Shown here: positions 5,657-5,678 of the stretch, piece after piece
How positions within the stretch are numbered: the first letter of the stretch is position 1
Layout of the letters: every line of letters begins with the position of its first letter
Assembly (NCBI GenBank): GCA_900313435.1
Contig: OMRF01000049.1
Span: 1-5,678, forward strand
Direction of reading: 5' to 3'
DNA: 5,678 nucleotides
Source of the DNA: an uncultured Lachnospiraceae bacterium
GTDB taxonomy: Bacteria > Bacillota > Clostridia > Lachnospirales > Lachnospiraceae
Translations under genes and position numbers: made by a program
The notes under the pieces: generated by a model
Told to the model about the DNA's origin: nothing
The model's database searches: none
The model's input: the letters and a program-made list of their open reading frames with translations, nothing else

Positions 5657-5678
5657 TCAACCTTCCTTCTTTTCAGGA
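5657..5678 (-). CDS. yidC: Possible extreme 3' end of yidC (membrane insertase), cut by window edge
   Basis: On the minus strand the last 22 bases contain a frame reading PEKKEG followed by TGA at 5657-5659, seven bases before the jag ATG. A short lysine-rich tail is what YidC/OxaA/SpoIIIJ proteins end with, and yidC is the usual gene directly upstream of jag. Only six codons are visible, however, and another frame has a TGA at 5673-5675 that would equally serve as an end. The identity therefore rests on gene-order knowledge, not on recognisable sequence. Confidence 0.35.

Overview
The window looks like a low-to-mid GC Gram-positive chromosome (Bacillota, class Clostridia, most likely a Lachnospiraceae relative). 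This is inferred from the conserved origin-proximal gene order yidC-jag-mnmE-mnmG-rsmG, from AGGAGG-type ribosome binding sites, and from the flavour of the protein sequences. No rRNA or other taxonomic marker is present, so the family-level guess is tentative.

Layout, in direction of transcription (minus strand, right to left): a putative last few codons of yidC (5657-5678); jag/khpB, an RNA-binding protein with Jag-N, KH and R3H domains (4762-5649); mnmE, the tRNA U34-modifying GTPase (3364-4755); mnmG, its FAD-binding partner (1455-3362); rsmG, the 16S rRNA G527 methyltransferase (746-1477); and an unrecognised 185-residue coiled-coil protein (170-727). The gaps are 7, 6 and 1 bp, then a 23-bp overlap, then 18 bp, so this reads as one tightly packed operon with probable translational coupling. 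A plus-strand gene of unknown function runs in from the left edge and stops at 168, one base from the stop of the last minus-strand gene (convergent ends).

Functionally the block is about making and tuning the translation machinery. MnmE and MnmG together install the (carboxymethyl)aminomethyl group on wobble U34 of tRNAs. RsmG methylates 16S rRNA. Jag binds RNA and is linked in Gram-positives to cell envelope and division control. YidC, upstream, is the membrane insertase. In many Firmicutes rsmG is followed by noc/parA/parB; here that slot holds the coiled-coil gene instead.

The window is almost entirely coding, with no stretch over 20 bp lacking a gene. No RNA genes, mobile elements, CRISPR arrays or clear terminators were seen. 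The points most worth a second look are the operon-end coiled-coil protein (possibly a kinase-less DegS-like protein), a two-part inverted repeat just inside mnmE, a 16-bp perfect palindrome inside mnmG, and a CxCxCxH cluster in RsmG. I see no clear new multi-gene system here.
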